Shown: positions 34,834-45,484 of the stretch, in pieces | Layout: each line of letters begins with the position of its first letter | How positions within the stretch are numbered: the first letter of the stretch is position 1 | Assembly (NCBI GenBank): GCA_944989445.1 | Contig: CALYLW010000727.1 | Location: 186,001 to 250,000 of the forward strand | Direction of reading: 5' to 3' | DNA from: Ampullaceana balthica | Taxonomy: Eukaryota > Mollusca > Gastropoda > Lymnaeidae | DNA: 64,000 bases | The notes under the pieces: generated by a model | Seen by the model: the letters and a program-made list of their open reading frames with translations, nothing else | What the model was told of the DNA's origin: nothing | Database searches by the model: none | Translations under genes and position numbers: made by a program

Positions 34834-36256
34834 ATAGTCGGACCTTTCTGATTCTAAGTGGAACTCAAGGGGGAAACAAATTCGACCTACGGAGTTTTCG
34901 AGTTAGGGAAACTGGCATAAAAGGTGCAGATTAATCAAGGACAATGTTGATATTGAGAGGGAATGGGGGGGGGAGACAGCACAGCCATAGCGGCTAGAAG
35001 GCTTGACAGGAAAGAGGGGCGGTGATTTTTCAAATGAAAGGAGCCAACTTGCTTAGACATACCCACACAAGCCCGTGAGAGGAGACACCTTCCCTCCCCT
35101 CCCCCACTTTACTCCCTCTACAGTTGGATGGGGATAGTAAGATTTTTCTTTTTAAAAGAAATACTGTAAAATCATATTGATATTTGTATGATAAGAATCC
35201 CCGCGAATCCCCACACATAAAAAATATTATAATGGTTTAAATGAAATAGATCTATATTTAAATATAATTAATCATTCATTTTTTTGTTATCGAGGATAAA
35301 GGTGAAATACAGTCGGACCTCGCTAAGTCGAACTTCCCAAATTCGAATACATCCCTATATCGAATTTATTGTTAGGTCCCGGGCGATTCCATAAGACTAA
35401 TGTATTTTAGATCTCCTTAACTCCAAGATGGCTTTCAACATTTCTTAGTCGAATTTTCCAAGGCGTTTGGGTTATTATTCTGGAGTGACATTTCAGAACA
35501 AGTGTTCTGTAGAGCCACGAAAATGGACGTAAAATATTATCTTGGTGCATTCCACAAAGTATTAGGCGACCCTTGCAAGTACAAAAAGTGACCAAGACAA
35601 GAAAAAGGAGTGATAACTAATGACGCGGTGGTCGTGTGACAGCGCGCTCGACTGGCGTACCTATGGTCACGGGTTCGAATCCATGTGAAGCTAAGGATTT
35701 GTTCCCGGGGCCTAGGGTGTACCTGAATCACCCAGCTCTGAATGGGTACCTAACACTAGTTAGGCGGCTGGGTAATGCGTGGAACCCACAAAGCCGAGGC
35801 CTGTGAACGCTGCATCACTTGCCAACAGATCATCTGTCATGGTCTGTAGACGCAATAATCTTCTGCATAGAAGGAGCGTCTGTATAAATAAGATAAGATA
35901 AGATAAGCTTCCCTTTGCTGCATGCTGTGACTCTTGTTAAAAGAAAATCTTACTCCCCCCATCCCACTGTAGAGGGAGTAAAGTGGGGGAGGGGAGGGAA
36001 GGTAAGGTGTCTCCTCTCATGGGCTTGAGTCGGCATGTCAAATCAAGTTGGCTTCCTTTCATATGAAACATAGACACCGTCTCTCTTGCCTGTCAAGCCT
36101 ACTAGCCGGTATGGCTGCCCCCCTCTCAATATCCACATTGCACTTGATTAATCGGCGCCTATTACGCCATTTTCCTTAACTCAAAAACTCCGAAAGTCGA
36201 ATTTTTTTCGGTTCCTTTTGAGTTCGACTTAAAGAGAGAGAAGTCCGACTGTATAA
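34834..36256. mobile_element. Pogo-like foldback element with arms of about 320 bp
   Basis: The left arm (34,834-35,160, from AGTCGGACCTTTCTGATTC to GGATGGGGATAGTAAG) is a diverged reverse complement of the right arm (35,935-36,256, ending GAAGTCCGACTGTATA). Between them another pogo-style end, TACAGTCGGACCTCGCTAAG, starts at 35,309, suggesting a second related insertion. ACAGTCGGACCTC ends with flanking TA fit the pogo/Tigger group of Tc1-mariner elements. No transposase is seen. Confidence 0.7.
35621..35911 (+). mobile_element. SINE-A copy with complete tail
   Basis: The tRNA-like head GTGGTCGTGTGACAGCGCGC holds an A box, and GGTTCGAATCC at about 35,670 is the B box. The body includes GGGGCCTAGGGTGTACCTGA, CTAGTTAGGCGGCTGGGTAA and GGCCTGTGAACGCTGCATCA. 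The tail GACGCAATAATCTTCTGCAT and AGAAGGAGCGTCTG folds into a hairpin and ends in ATAAGATAAGATAAGATAAG. It closely matches 56,783-57,069. Confidence 0.9.
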
Positions 36257-36369
36257 TTTATTTAAATACAAATTTAAAAATTAGAGATTTTGCGGCGCCC
36301 TTTTGAGCTGGCGCCCTTGGCAACTGCCCCGATGCCAACCCGTTGTTACGCCACTGCACGCACACGTTT

Positions 36370-37335
36370 AAACACGTCCATAAACTATATCTATATTTTA
36401 ACTCCCTATCTCTATTACACCATAGAAACCATCGACAACATTCGTATTGTCGTAAAAAAAAATAATTTAAAAAAAAAGGGGAAAAAAAAAGGAAAAAAAA
36501 AGTAAATAAATAAATTAATATATAAATATACATGAAATATACCCGCACTTTGTAGCGGGAGTGTGCTGACCCTTTTCCCCGGTATTAGTTGCTGGTTATT
36601 ACATTTTGTTTGCCAAGTTATTTATCAGATTTATCTATTACCAACCATTTTGATGATTGTACCCGTAAAAAAGGCAACTGCTTTGTACCACTCAGCTAAA
36701 TTTAAGATGCGTACACGAAAATGTGCGCACCGTAATTTGACAATAAAAGATTTTTGAAAGTGCACCGCTCAAAATTAAGTATTGGAAAAAAATACCGCAC
36801 CAAAATGAACTGGTTTCGAATGTCCGCATGAAGCTGTTCAATATCGAAATGAGATTTAATATTTCTCTATTTGTCTCAACATTTTCGGATCTTTTAATTT
36901 ATGGCTTTCGGGCAAAAGGGACACAAAATATACGTAAACCTTCTGCAGGTTAAAATGAACCGTCCTGACAAATTTGGTCCCCGTCTGTCATTTGGTTTTT
37001 CCGTGATGGTTGAACTTACAGTCGAAAAATTAAACATACAAACATACAAAGATACAAACACCAACTGAGCTTTATATATTAGATAAGGGTAAATTAGAAT
37101 TTCATAAATTAGTACGCACCAAACGCTATTGTGTTAATTTTTTTAAAAAATTTTTGCCAGCAAATAACTTGAATTTTCCCAGGGTTTATTTTGTGTTATC
37201 TATAAAAAAAAATCGCACCAAACGCGCTTGGGATACTTATAGACTGTTCCAGAATGAATTGAGTCAGCCCTCCATATTGATTTAAATTGAAACCTGTATA
37301 TTCATAAAGTTGTATTTTTACTTTTTAACAATCCT
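36370..37335. other. Non-coding repeat-like DNA, unclassified
   Basis: ACCCGCACTTTGTAGCGGGA at 36,541-36,560 can form a hairpin. A run of ATACAAACATACAAAGATAC words at 37,035-37,065 followed by GCTTTATATATTAGATAAG looks like the 3' end of a dispersed element. I cannot assign a class. Confidence 0.4.
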
Positions 37336-37339
37336 AGAT

Positions 37340-37480
37340 ATGCAAGGGGGGGGGGCTTTTGACCTTTTGAAGTCCTGATATTCTATTGCAGTGCCAAGTA
37401 TGAAAAAAAATCCGGGGGCCCCCGAGAAGGCCGGGGCCCTAAGCTATAGCTTGTTAAGCAAATGGGTAAATCCAGCACTG
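37340..37480. mobile_element. MITE family Q, copy 2
   Basis: GGGGCCCTAAGCTATAGCTT and GTTAAGCAAATGGGTAAATC (37,433-37,473) are the reverse complement of the copy at 26,328. CTTTTGAAGTCC-like words and a G-run mark the other side. Confidence 0.6.
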
Positions 37481-37489
37481 CCCCTCCTC

Positions 37490-38285
37490 CCTCCAATCGT
37501 CCGGCTCCCAAGCATACGTCCCAACACAACACATCGTACACGGAAGGAAGCAGACTAAATGTTGTCTTAACTCAGATAATTTGGTGAGACGACCTACGAC
37601 TTTGAGGTGACCACTTCACGAAAAACAAAATTCGCGAAAAGGCATGCGTGTAACACCCAAAGACAACACCCGGCTAACAAGCTGTCAGTGTGAGTAGATC
37701 GTCTTAAACGGCGGTGTTCGGAGGTCGAGATTTATGATTTTTTTTCTAAAATGTAAATGTCACGATTCAGTGTTTCCAAAGTTCTATAAAATAGTTTCAA
37801 GAATGTTCTATTATATAGCGGCTTAATTATCCAAAAGAGTATGTGATTTTTCTCTCATTAACTCGAAAAAGGTAGGCGAATTAAAAGTTTCTTTGTGACG
37901 TTGCAACAGTAAAGACGTTAGAGTAGAAAACAAATTCTGCACAAAATTTTCTATGACAAGAACAAAAATTATAACGTTGAATTATTTCCTTTTTTTTTAA
38001 AAAACCCAAAAAACCACCACCCAGTCACACCTACCCGCGAATCCAAACATAACTTGACAATTATGCGATGTTGCTGCTGTATTATTTCTACGTTCTGGTC
38101 CAGCGAGTTTTGAAAGCACAATCGGCTGGCATTGTCATCGATCATGCCCCCTACAAATCAAATCTATGATTATATAGACGTAAGGTCGGGTGCCGCTGAA
38201 ATGATTACAACAATTGTTAAGAGTTATAGAACTTGTTTCTGAACTGCTTCATTTCATGTTTCGGGTTTGCTGGAGTCATATGTGT
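37490..38285. other. Non-coding DNA, nothing recognised
   Basis: AT-rich sequence without long ORFs or clear repeat structure. Confidence 0.5.
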
Positions 38286-38289
38286 AGAA

Positions 38290-38535
38290 CAGTGACGGCG
38301 AACCTTTTTGGATCCGCGTGCCCAAAATTCAATTAAAACCTAGTTGTATATAGCAAAGCACCAACACGAAGTGCCAGCAAAGTGGTTTGATTAAGAAAAT
38401 AGTATTTTAGTTGCGTGCCGGCTGATGAGGCTATGCGTGCCGCCTGTGGCACGCGTGGCATAGGTTCGCCCCCCCCCCGGGTGACACCATGAGCTACCGC
38501 ACTGGGTGACACCAATCCTAGTGACGCCTCTTTGA
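38290..38535. mobile_element. Two abutting hAT-like end fragments
   Basis: CAGTGACGGCGAACCTTTTT at 38,291 faces CGCGTGGCATAGGTTCGCC ending near 38,470, an inverted pair built on GGCGAACCT with CGCGTGCC inside. Directly adjoining it, GGGTGACACCATGAGCTACC and AGTGACGCCTCTT (38,478-38,531) match the right end of the MITE at 39,314-39,539. One element has probably been cut by the other. Confidence 0.6.
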
Positions 38536-38865
38536 CTTGTCTCACATTATGAGCAGTATTCTTTTTCCAACATTTAATGGGAAAAAAATTCCTATCCCAC
38601 GTTTCCAAATAATTCCGACTTTCACAAGGAAGGCGGCACCTTTACCGAAGCGGTGTTGTCTAGAGTCCTTGTACCAGTAACATTTTAAATACAAGAGTGG
38701 GGAAGGGACATATGAGTAACTGGTGCATCCTGATTCTAATATGTCCATATCTATACCTGCCGTCATTAACAGAATCTGGGTCACAGTTATGGAGTCAAAG
38801 TCCGTGAGTCTGAATCGTGATTTCTCCTTCGATTGACTCCAAAACCTAGTGCGTCAGTCCAGGGT

Positions 38866-39035
38866 TGGAAAGACTTGATGGGGCCCTAGGTTATTTGAAA
38901 TATGGTGGCCCTTTTGAAGTCCAGATTGTCTATGTCAGTGCGAAATATGAAAACACAAAAATCCGGGTGGGGGGACCAAGAAAGTGGGGGCCCTAAGCTA
39001 TAGCTTGTTTAGCAAATTGCTAAATCCACCCCCTG
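38866..39035. mobile_element. MITE family Q, copy 3
   Basis: It runs from GGGTTGGAAAGACTTGATGG through CCCTTTTGAAGTCCAGATTG to CCCTAAGCTATAGCTTGTTT and AGCAAATTGCTAAATCCACC. It is the most complete of the three family Q copies and has the same orientation as 37,340. Confidence 0.65.
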
Positions 39036-39313
39036 CGCCAGTAGAATCATGGCAGCATACAGACATCATGCAGTGACATCAGACGTACAACTGCATCAGA
39101 CTCTGCCCTATCCATTAACACGCTGTGAACTGTATTCAGACTTGGGAGACATCTGATCTATGAACTGGTGGCAAATTGAATACACACAAGAAAAAAGACG
39201 ATTCTGTTTTCTTCAAGTATCGACCGTAAAATCCTTCCCCATTAAATGTCAAACACAGCAAGTAGACTTGGAGACAACAACAAAAAAATAATCTGTGTTG
39301 GGGTAGGTTTGAG

Positions 39314-39539
39314 CAGAGGCGTCACTAGGGGGGGTGCGGGTGTACGGGGGCGGGGTAAGGACCGCACCGGGTGACACCATCACAATGAGTGACACCGAAG
39401 TGTAAAATTCCGTACTTTCCGGTTATTAGTAATATTAGGCCACTGGAAGACTCGCAAGGGGTCTGTGGGGTATAAAGTTGTGAGGGTGTGACACCATGAC
39501 CTACCGCACGGGGTGACACCAAACATAGTGACGCCTCTG
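39314..39539. mobile_element. 226-bp hAT-like MITE
   Basis: The ends CAGAGGCGTCACTAGG and (reverse complement) CAGAGGCGTCACTATG agree over 14 bases. GGTGACACCA words are repeated inside. The outer 8 bp (GGTTTGAG and GATCGGAG) agree at only about five positions, so the duplication has decayed or was never exact. Confidence 0.75.
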
Positions 39540-39544
39540 GATCG

Positions 39545-41160
39545 GAGCATGTGCCGCATCGAAAGAACAGTGCTATATTACGCCCACCCCCTTCTTTTTT
39601 TTGGTTTGTACATTTTAGTGTTTTCTAAATATATGGCTATTTCACGTCAAGAAAAGGTCTTCGATAAATTGTGGTTCCACGTCATTAAAGTGTTTTTAAA
39701 TAACATGCAGTAGATTAATTCAAAATTGTCTTTGATAAAATAATAAATAGCCTCTTTACATAAAAGATCTTGGACCCTTCCTTAAATTACGTCCAAATTA
39801 TTATTTAGGTAGAGGAAGGTGGGACCCACACTTTGTGACTATTTTATGCGGCTGTCAAAGGTCATGAAAAAGTTTGAGGTTATTTACAGGCGTCTTTGTG
39901 ACACAATACAAACTGTGCCTAGAAAGAAGGGAAAAAACAACAACCTCAGATGAAATAATTATCTTTAATGTCAGTTGGCATCAAATCGATCATTTGCAAC
40001 TTGATTTCCCTCCTACGGAACTCAGAATCAAGTGTAAAATTATCGAACTCTGAAGCCAGTCGACCCCACCCACCACCTCCACCCACCATCTCCACACCTC
40101 CCCCCACCTCGTGCTGGCAGACAACTTGAGGATCCCCGGTCTAACTCGTATATGTCGGAAGATTTGCAAAAAAAAACAACAAAACTCTTGACCATAAAAT
40201 CGTGGAGTTGCAGAACGTTTTCTAGAATTGAATTCCTCTTGTTGACGAATGGTGGCTTTCAAGGGCGGATTTCTCGTGCCGTTGATCTTAGACCAGTAGG
40301 GCATTTTTTTTCAGCTACATTTGTAGTTCAAAGAGAAACATAAGAGCAAATGATCTTTGAAGTAATATTATTGTTAGTTATGTAATTCCCACCCTTCCTC
40401 TTTAAAAAAAAAGTTTTCACGTCTGTTGATGCTTACAATGAAAACCTGCCTCCGCCGCTGATATTGTGCGACGTTTGAGACTGACCCGTTCAAGGAACTG
40501 TTCCACGGAGCAGCACTTACCCATCCTGCCCCGCGCTCTTTAGGACAAACAAGCAATGTATAAATCTGGCAAGTCTGGTAAATAAAAATATTTCCTCAAT
40601 CGATAACTACCTTAATACCCGGTCAAGACGGGGGCGAGATGGGCGGTAACTCGGCGGTTCAAGAGTTCCCGGGTCATTCGTGATCTGCCCTTGTTGTCCA
40701 CACGTTCAGCGGTGGTCGGCCTTACACAGATTGATCAACCCAAAGTGGACGATGTCCCACAGTGAACATTTAACATGAGGGCTCCTGCTACCTTGTCTAT
40801 GTTCCATTTTGTTTAAAATTGGCGAAGGAAAAACAAAGGTTATGAAGCTGAAGGGATTATAAAGTTTTTATATTTTTTAAAATATATATATTATATATAT
40901 TTGGGGGTTGGGTCAGTGGCGTTGCTTGGTTTGCCAGTTTCCCATAAAAGGTTTGCATTATTCGCCATTAATTTGTAGCTGGGGGAAAGAGAGCAGTCCC
41001 TACCTCCAGTTCCTCCAGATCAGGATTCACCAAACTACGGCCAGCGGGGCGGATATGGCACCCGCGACAACATTTAAATCAGGCCCACCGATGGTATTTG
41101 AATTTCCTTGCTAAGACGCATGGAGCACAATACTTTGTGATACATTTTGAATTTAAACAC
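39545..41160. other. Non-coding DNA, no gene recognised
   Basis: Short ORFs lack domains. CAGTGGCGTTGCTTGG at 40,915-40,930 looks like a solitary hAT-type end. Confidence 0.45.
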
Positions 41161-41162
41161 TA

Positions 41163-41425
41163 TTTTTTAAAATACTATATACTTTATAATACTATATACT
41201 TTATAATACTATTTACTTTATAATACTATATACTTTATAATACTATATACTTTATAATACTATATACTTTATAATACTATATACTTTATAATACTATATA
41301 ATTTATAATGCTATATACTTTATAATACTATATAATTTATAATACTATATACTTTATAATACTATATAATTTATAATGCTATATACTTTATAATACTATA
41401 TACTTTATAATACTATATACTTTTA
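41163..41425. repeat. 17-bp AT-rich tandem repeat, about 15 copies
   Basis: ACTATATACTTTATAAT repeats with few changes (ATAATTTATAATGC variants). It is almost pure A/T with one C per unit. Confidence 0.95.
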
Positions 41426-41795
41426 TAAGGCGCTGAGACTTCATATATGCTAATTGCCTTAAATTTACTATATTCATTTAAATACATCGTGATTATCTTG
41501 TTAATTGTAATTTTTGAATAGTTCGCGTTATTCAAAGTCTTTCCTCGGCTCGTGTGTGGTAGCTCCGTCTATTCTCTGGCATGAACATGACATGAACAAG
41601 CATCTCCACCCCCCCCCCTTCCATGGATGCGTCCGGCTGTCCACCCAAGTCCATTTTCGTTGAAGAGTTGGTAGTAAACTTCATTTTTGAAGTACCAGAA
41701 AATAGATGCGTAATATGAAGCGACAATGTGCGATCGTTAAAGTCACTATGTGACAAAGCATTTTGAAGGTTTTTTTGGAAAGTTACGTTTGTAGG

Positions 41796-42345
41796 GTCCA
41801 TGAGACGTTGTTCAGAAAACCAAATACACCTCTTCTTGAGAAACATTGCTGAAAATGAATCCGTCATTCGTACAATTTACAAAATAGTGCCAACGGTGGC
41901 AGAACGAGTACACTCATCTAGAGACAGCAATTTCATTAAAAGAGCGCATGTTAAAGCACTGATTCGAAGTATCAGCCTTTCGGTAATTTCAGTTGTGCGA
42001 AGAGCAGAAAAAATTGGGGAGAACAAACTGCTATACATACGTGAAAAATCTAGGAACTGGTGAGGTATCCTTTGGCTCTGGATGAGTCCACTGACTCACG
42101 AGTACGTTAAGACTACATTGTGCACCGATTCATGGTGCCAGTTTCGACTTTTTGATATACTGAAGAGTTGCAATCCCTTTGCAGATCGCAGTGGAACAAC
42201 AAAGGGGAAATACATTTTCATGGTGGAAAAAAAAACACCAAGGCTGAAGTGAGGAAGTTCTGGTGCTGCAGATCGTGACTCGTTTGGAAAGTTTACAAAA
42301 TTCTGGCGCTCTGTTCATAAAGTGTGGCCTCGTACTTCACCAAGA
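41796..42345 (+). pseudogene. Relic of a second hAT transposase (ZBED/SCAND3-like)
   Basis: Plus-strand pieces, in changing frames, read ISLSVISVVRRAEKIGENK then YIREKSRNW (about 41,970-42,060), LALDESTDS (about 42,075-42,100), VHRFMVPVS, and TEELQSLCRSQWNNKGEIHF (about 42,160-42,220). The order of a VVRRAEKIGEN helix, an ALDESTD catalytic motif and an EEL..SL..G segment is that of hAT transposases of the ZBED/GTF2IRD2 type. This differs from the ZMYM1-like one at 7,347-9,018. Stops and frame shifts are present. No terminal repeats were identified. Confidence 0.65.
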
Positions 42346-42349
42346 GCTT

Positions 42350-43400
42350 GGCGGGGAAGGACTTGGGGGTATGTCTTGTTAATTGAAAGCTGTCGGTTCT
42401 ACTGCGAGCCTACTTCAGGAGCTTACGCTTCTGGCACTTTTCCACACGACAAGTTCAGTCGATAATCGAATCGACTGTATAAAAGTGGCATTTAAATTAA
42501 TGTAGGTTATATTTAACAACACATTCGTCGATTTCCATAATATAATATGAACATATTTATAAACTTTTAAAAAATAAAATGTAAAATTTTACTTTTTAAC
42601 AATAAATCAAACCAAGTTATGACATCTGAACACTGTATATTCCAAATAAAGAAAACTGCATTCACAGATATGAAAAATGAATTTTAAAAAATATTACGAC
42701 AAATTATTGGGATGTTTATTATTTTAAAATTTGCATAAAATGTCTCGTCACATTCTCCAACACCATCCCCGGCTAACATTTCATCCCCATCCCCATTGGT
42801 TCCTGCCACCTTAATGCAACCTCTGCCCAACTGCATGGTTGGCATGGTAACTTCCCATGTATCCATCCTTCTATGTCCGTAGACACAGCTTCACCTCAAC
42901 GCGCATGCCGCCAGCTGCTAAGCAACACTTAACTCATACAAACCACTGACCACTTCTAACGAGGACGGCACGACAGCGCGGCGCATTGACCACAGAGCCA
43001 ACGACCACAGTGGTACAAGTTTTCTCGCCTTGACTTTTGTTTATGATTGTTTTCTTTTCACGGCCAATTTTTAGTTTTCTTTTCTGCTTTTAATGACCAT
43101 TTATTTCTGTATTGGTTGTAAATTAAATTTTTTGAGTCCTAAAATTAAAGTATCCATTAATGAGTTTAATATATTATTTGCGGCCAGTGTCCCTGAGGGT
43201 ACTATAAAATTCATCTTCTGTATGGGACCCATCCAACAAAGAAGACATTGATTGACTTTATAGAACAATGTAAAACATAAAACAAAAAGAGCTGCCAGAT
43301 TCATTATGGAGAACGTTTAAAAATAGAATAAAATATTTAAAAAATCTATTTTTAAAAGGACACGCTTTTATTTACATATAGAAAGTGCACTAAAAAGAAG
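42350..43400. other. Non-coding DNA, nothing recognised
   Basis: No ORF with a recognisable domain. TTTTAAAAGGACACGCTTTTA at 43,351-43,372 recurs near 58,130-58,150. Confidence 0.5.
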
Positions 43401-43405
43401 AAAAT

Positions 43406-43682
43406 AAAAATTTTCAATCCGTGAACCTATCGACTGCACATAAAAGCGTGGGGCGCCCATCACAACTCATTTCTTATTGCAACTACTCTTTTGCATATAG
43501 ATAAATTTTTCTAATTAATATGATAGTAGCATGTATATGATCAAAGTTGTGAAACTTTAAATGTTTATTAATATTCATATAAATTTGTATTTATGTTTCG
43601 CAGCTTTGTACATGATTGCGAGTTGTGATGAGGGCCCCACGCTTTTATGTGCAGTCGATAGGTTCACGGATTGAAAATTTTT
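43406..43682. mobile_element. Foldback MITE with 63-bp near-perfect inverted arms
   Basis: The left arm 43,406-43,468 (starting AAAAATTTTCAATCCGTGAA) and the right arm 43,620-43,682 (ending GATTGAAAATTTTT) are reverse complements with about two mismatches in 63 bp. They enclose about 150 bp of AT-rich DNA. A transcript would form a long hairpin. The right arm abuts an R1 copy. Confidence 0.9.
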
Positions 43683-44160
43683 ATTAAATCCCTTATATTA
43701 ACTTCGCGGCCGTCTCTCTCTGTCTTGGGCTCGGCGGGCGGGCGGAAAAACAGAAGTAAAAAATGACCCACTTCCCATGATTCCATCGAACTGAAATTTG
43801 GCACACGGACCCGTCTGACCTAACAATGCATCGTATCAAAATTTCAGATCGATCGAACGTACCGTAATTAAATTAATGCATTTTTAGTTTATCCTTATAT
43901 GAGGTATGTAATTCAAAATTCACTGTTTGTTATTGTTTTTTTTCTTCCAGTTTCACGTGAGTTTGAGTTGACGCCGACCGTCGTGTTGACGCCGACCGTC
44001 GTGCCGACACCCCCTCACATCCCACCCCCATTTATTAAAGACAAGGGACATCACTCGGTGTCAGTCTGTAAATGTTTGAAAATAATCAATACTGTTAGTT
44101 ATGTCTCATATATAAGGGATTTATAGTCAAAAACTTTGTTTTTAAATCCCTTATATTAAC
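43683..44160 (-). repeat. R1 copy in reverse orientation, highly similar to the 23-kb array
   Basis: TAAATCCCTTATATTAACTTC, CGCGGCCGTCTCTCTCTGTC, the GATCGAACGTACCGTAATTA block and the GACGCCGACCGTCGTG repeats follow the reverse complement of 22,934-23,560 with very few differences. It includes the reading frame equivalent to minus 22,985-23,212, whose product also starts MRYVIQNSLFVI. The similarity implies recent spread. Confidence 0.85.
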
Positions 44161-44169
44161 TTCACCGGC

Positions 44170-44170
<1 letters not shown>

Positions 44171-44264
<94 letters not shown>
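44171..44264. repeat. (CT)n microsatellite
   Basis: About 47 uninterrupted CT dinucleotides stand at the position where R1 copies carry their GA/CT run. Confidence 0.98.
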
Positions 44265-44267
<3 letters not shown>

Positions 44268-44382
44268 GTCTTGGGCTCCTAGGCCCGGGCCTTGTAGGCC
44301 TAGGCAGAAATCCGGCCCTGAGTCCACCAGGTTAGGATCAAAAGGACTAATGTTCGCCAGGATGTTGACATCTTCGCCTGCA

Positions 44383-44488
44383 CAAACTGAAACTACACGA
44401 CCAGAAGCGCGTGCAACAGACTGAAACTACACGACCAGAGACGCGTGCACAGACTGAAACTACACGGCCAGAGGCGCGTGCACAGACC
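44383..44488. repeat. Roughly 34-bp tandem repeat, three copies
   Basis: CAGACTGAAACTACACGACC plus AGAGGCGCGTGCA occurs three times in succession with small differences. Confidence 0.85.
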
Positions 44489-44489
44489 T

Positions 44490-45480
44490 AAAATATCAAA
44501 ATGCCATCCATTTTCTATTGGTCTTCCAAACTTTATTGACCAAAGTTATACGCGTTGCTTCCCATGGGAGTAAAATTGTTCTCCCTTTTTTTCATGTTGG
44601 CTCTTTTGATCTTTAGGGAGCGACTCATCTCGTTTGCGTTGGGCTCATCTGAAATAGGCGTCTTAGGTGAAAGGCATGCCGCGACAATTTGAAATAAAAT
44701 CCATACATTACTTGTCTTCTCTATGGGACGTCAACACACGGAAAGAGATTGAATGGTAACTGATTTAAGACGATTCTCTTGATTGGGTGCAGTAGTTCCG
44801 AATAAAACTTACGATATCTCGAAAGCCGAACATCAGTCTCACAAATCTCATTTACGGATTTTTTCAAAAGTAATTAACCAACAATCGAACATTTTTTTCA
44901 AAAAAATAAATAAACTTACTGTTTACCATCATATTGTAGTTGGTACATGTATGTTTTACATAATTATAAAACCATTCAATGTAAAACATACATAGTCAAG
45001 GGTTTCTGTGACGGTATAATGGTAAAGTTTTACATGTGTTACTGAGTGTTACTATTTTTATGTGAAGCCCTGTGAGCCCAGCTGCTTGCTGTCGTACTGC
45101 GCGATATAAATGATAAAATTATTATTATTTCTTTCTTTAAAACATTTAAATTTTAAATACATGAGGCCTGTATGATTATGTTTAGCAGCAGTCAATGTGA
45201 TGATGTCAACAAAACAAAATAGAACAGTGGTTCTAACAATTTTGTCTTCCACCATCCCCGAAGGGATTCTCATGACAAGAGACAATCCGATGACGTAAAC
45301 AGATATCATTTTCTTCAGCATCTTGTTCATCAAAATAGTTAGTCTCGTGGCATAAAACTGCATTCATCATCAGTGGCGTAGCTGTAGCTAGTGCCGCCCG
45401 GGGGACACTCCCCTGGAAAAATCACATTCATTACCCAAAAGATGGGTTTCCTTCCTTAAAAAAACGAAAACAAAGTGTCG
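44490..45480. other. Non-coding DNA with a solitary hAT-type end
   Basis: CAGTGGCGTAGCTGTAGC at about 45,371 matches the ends at 21,800 and 24,734. No partner end or gene is seen in this stretch. Confidence 0.5.
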
Positions 45481-45484
45481 CAGC

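Larger units (their letters stand above)
34375..36356. mobile_element. hAT-type element with perfect 8-bp target duplication
   Basis: It starts CAGAGGCGTAACTAGG and its right end, reverse-complemented, starts CAGTGGCGTAACAACGG. Both are followed by repeated GGCGCCCTTGGC words. CACGCACA stands directly outside both ends (34,367-34,374 and 36,357-36,364). The 1,982-bp interior has no transposase and holds a foldback element (34,834-36,256) and a SINE-A (35,621-35,911). It is therefore a non-autonomous hAT insertion carrying later insertions. Confidence 0.9.

Noticed and set aside
36290..36505. Lysine-rich ORF ending in KKKGKKKGKKK
   Set aside because: It reads through a simple A-rich run next to the edge of the hAT element; no support as a gene.
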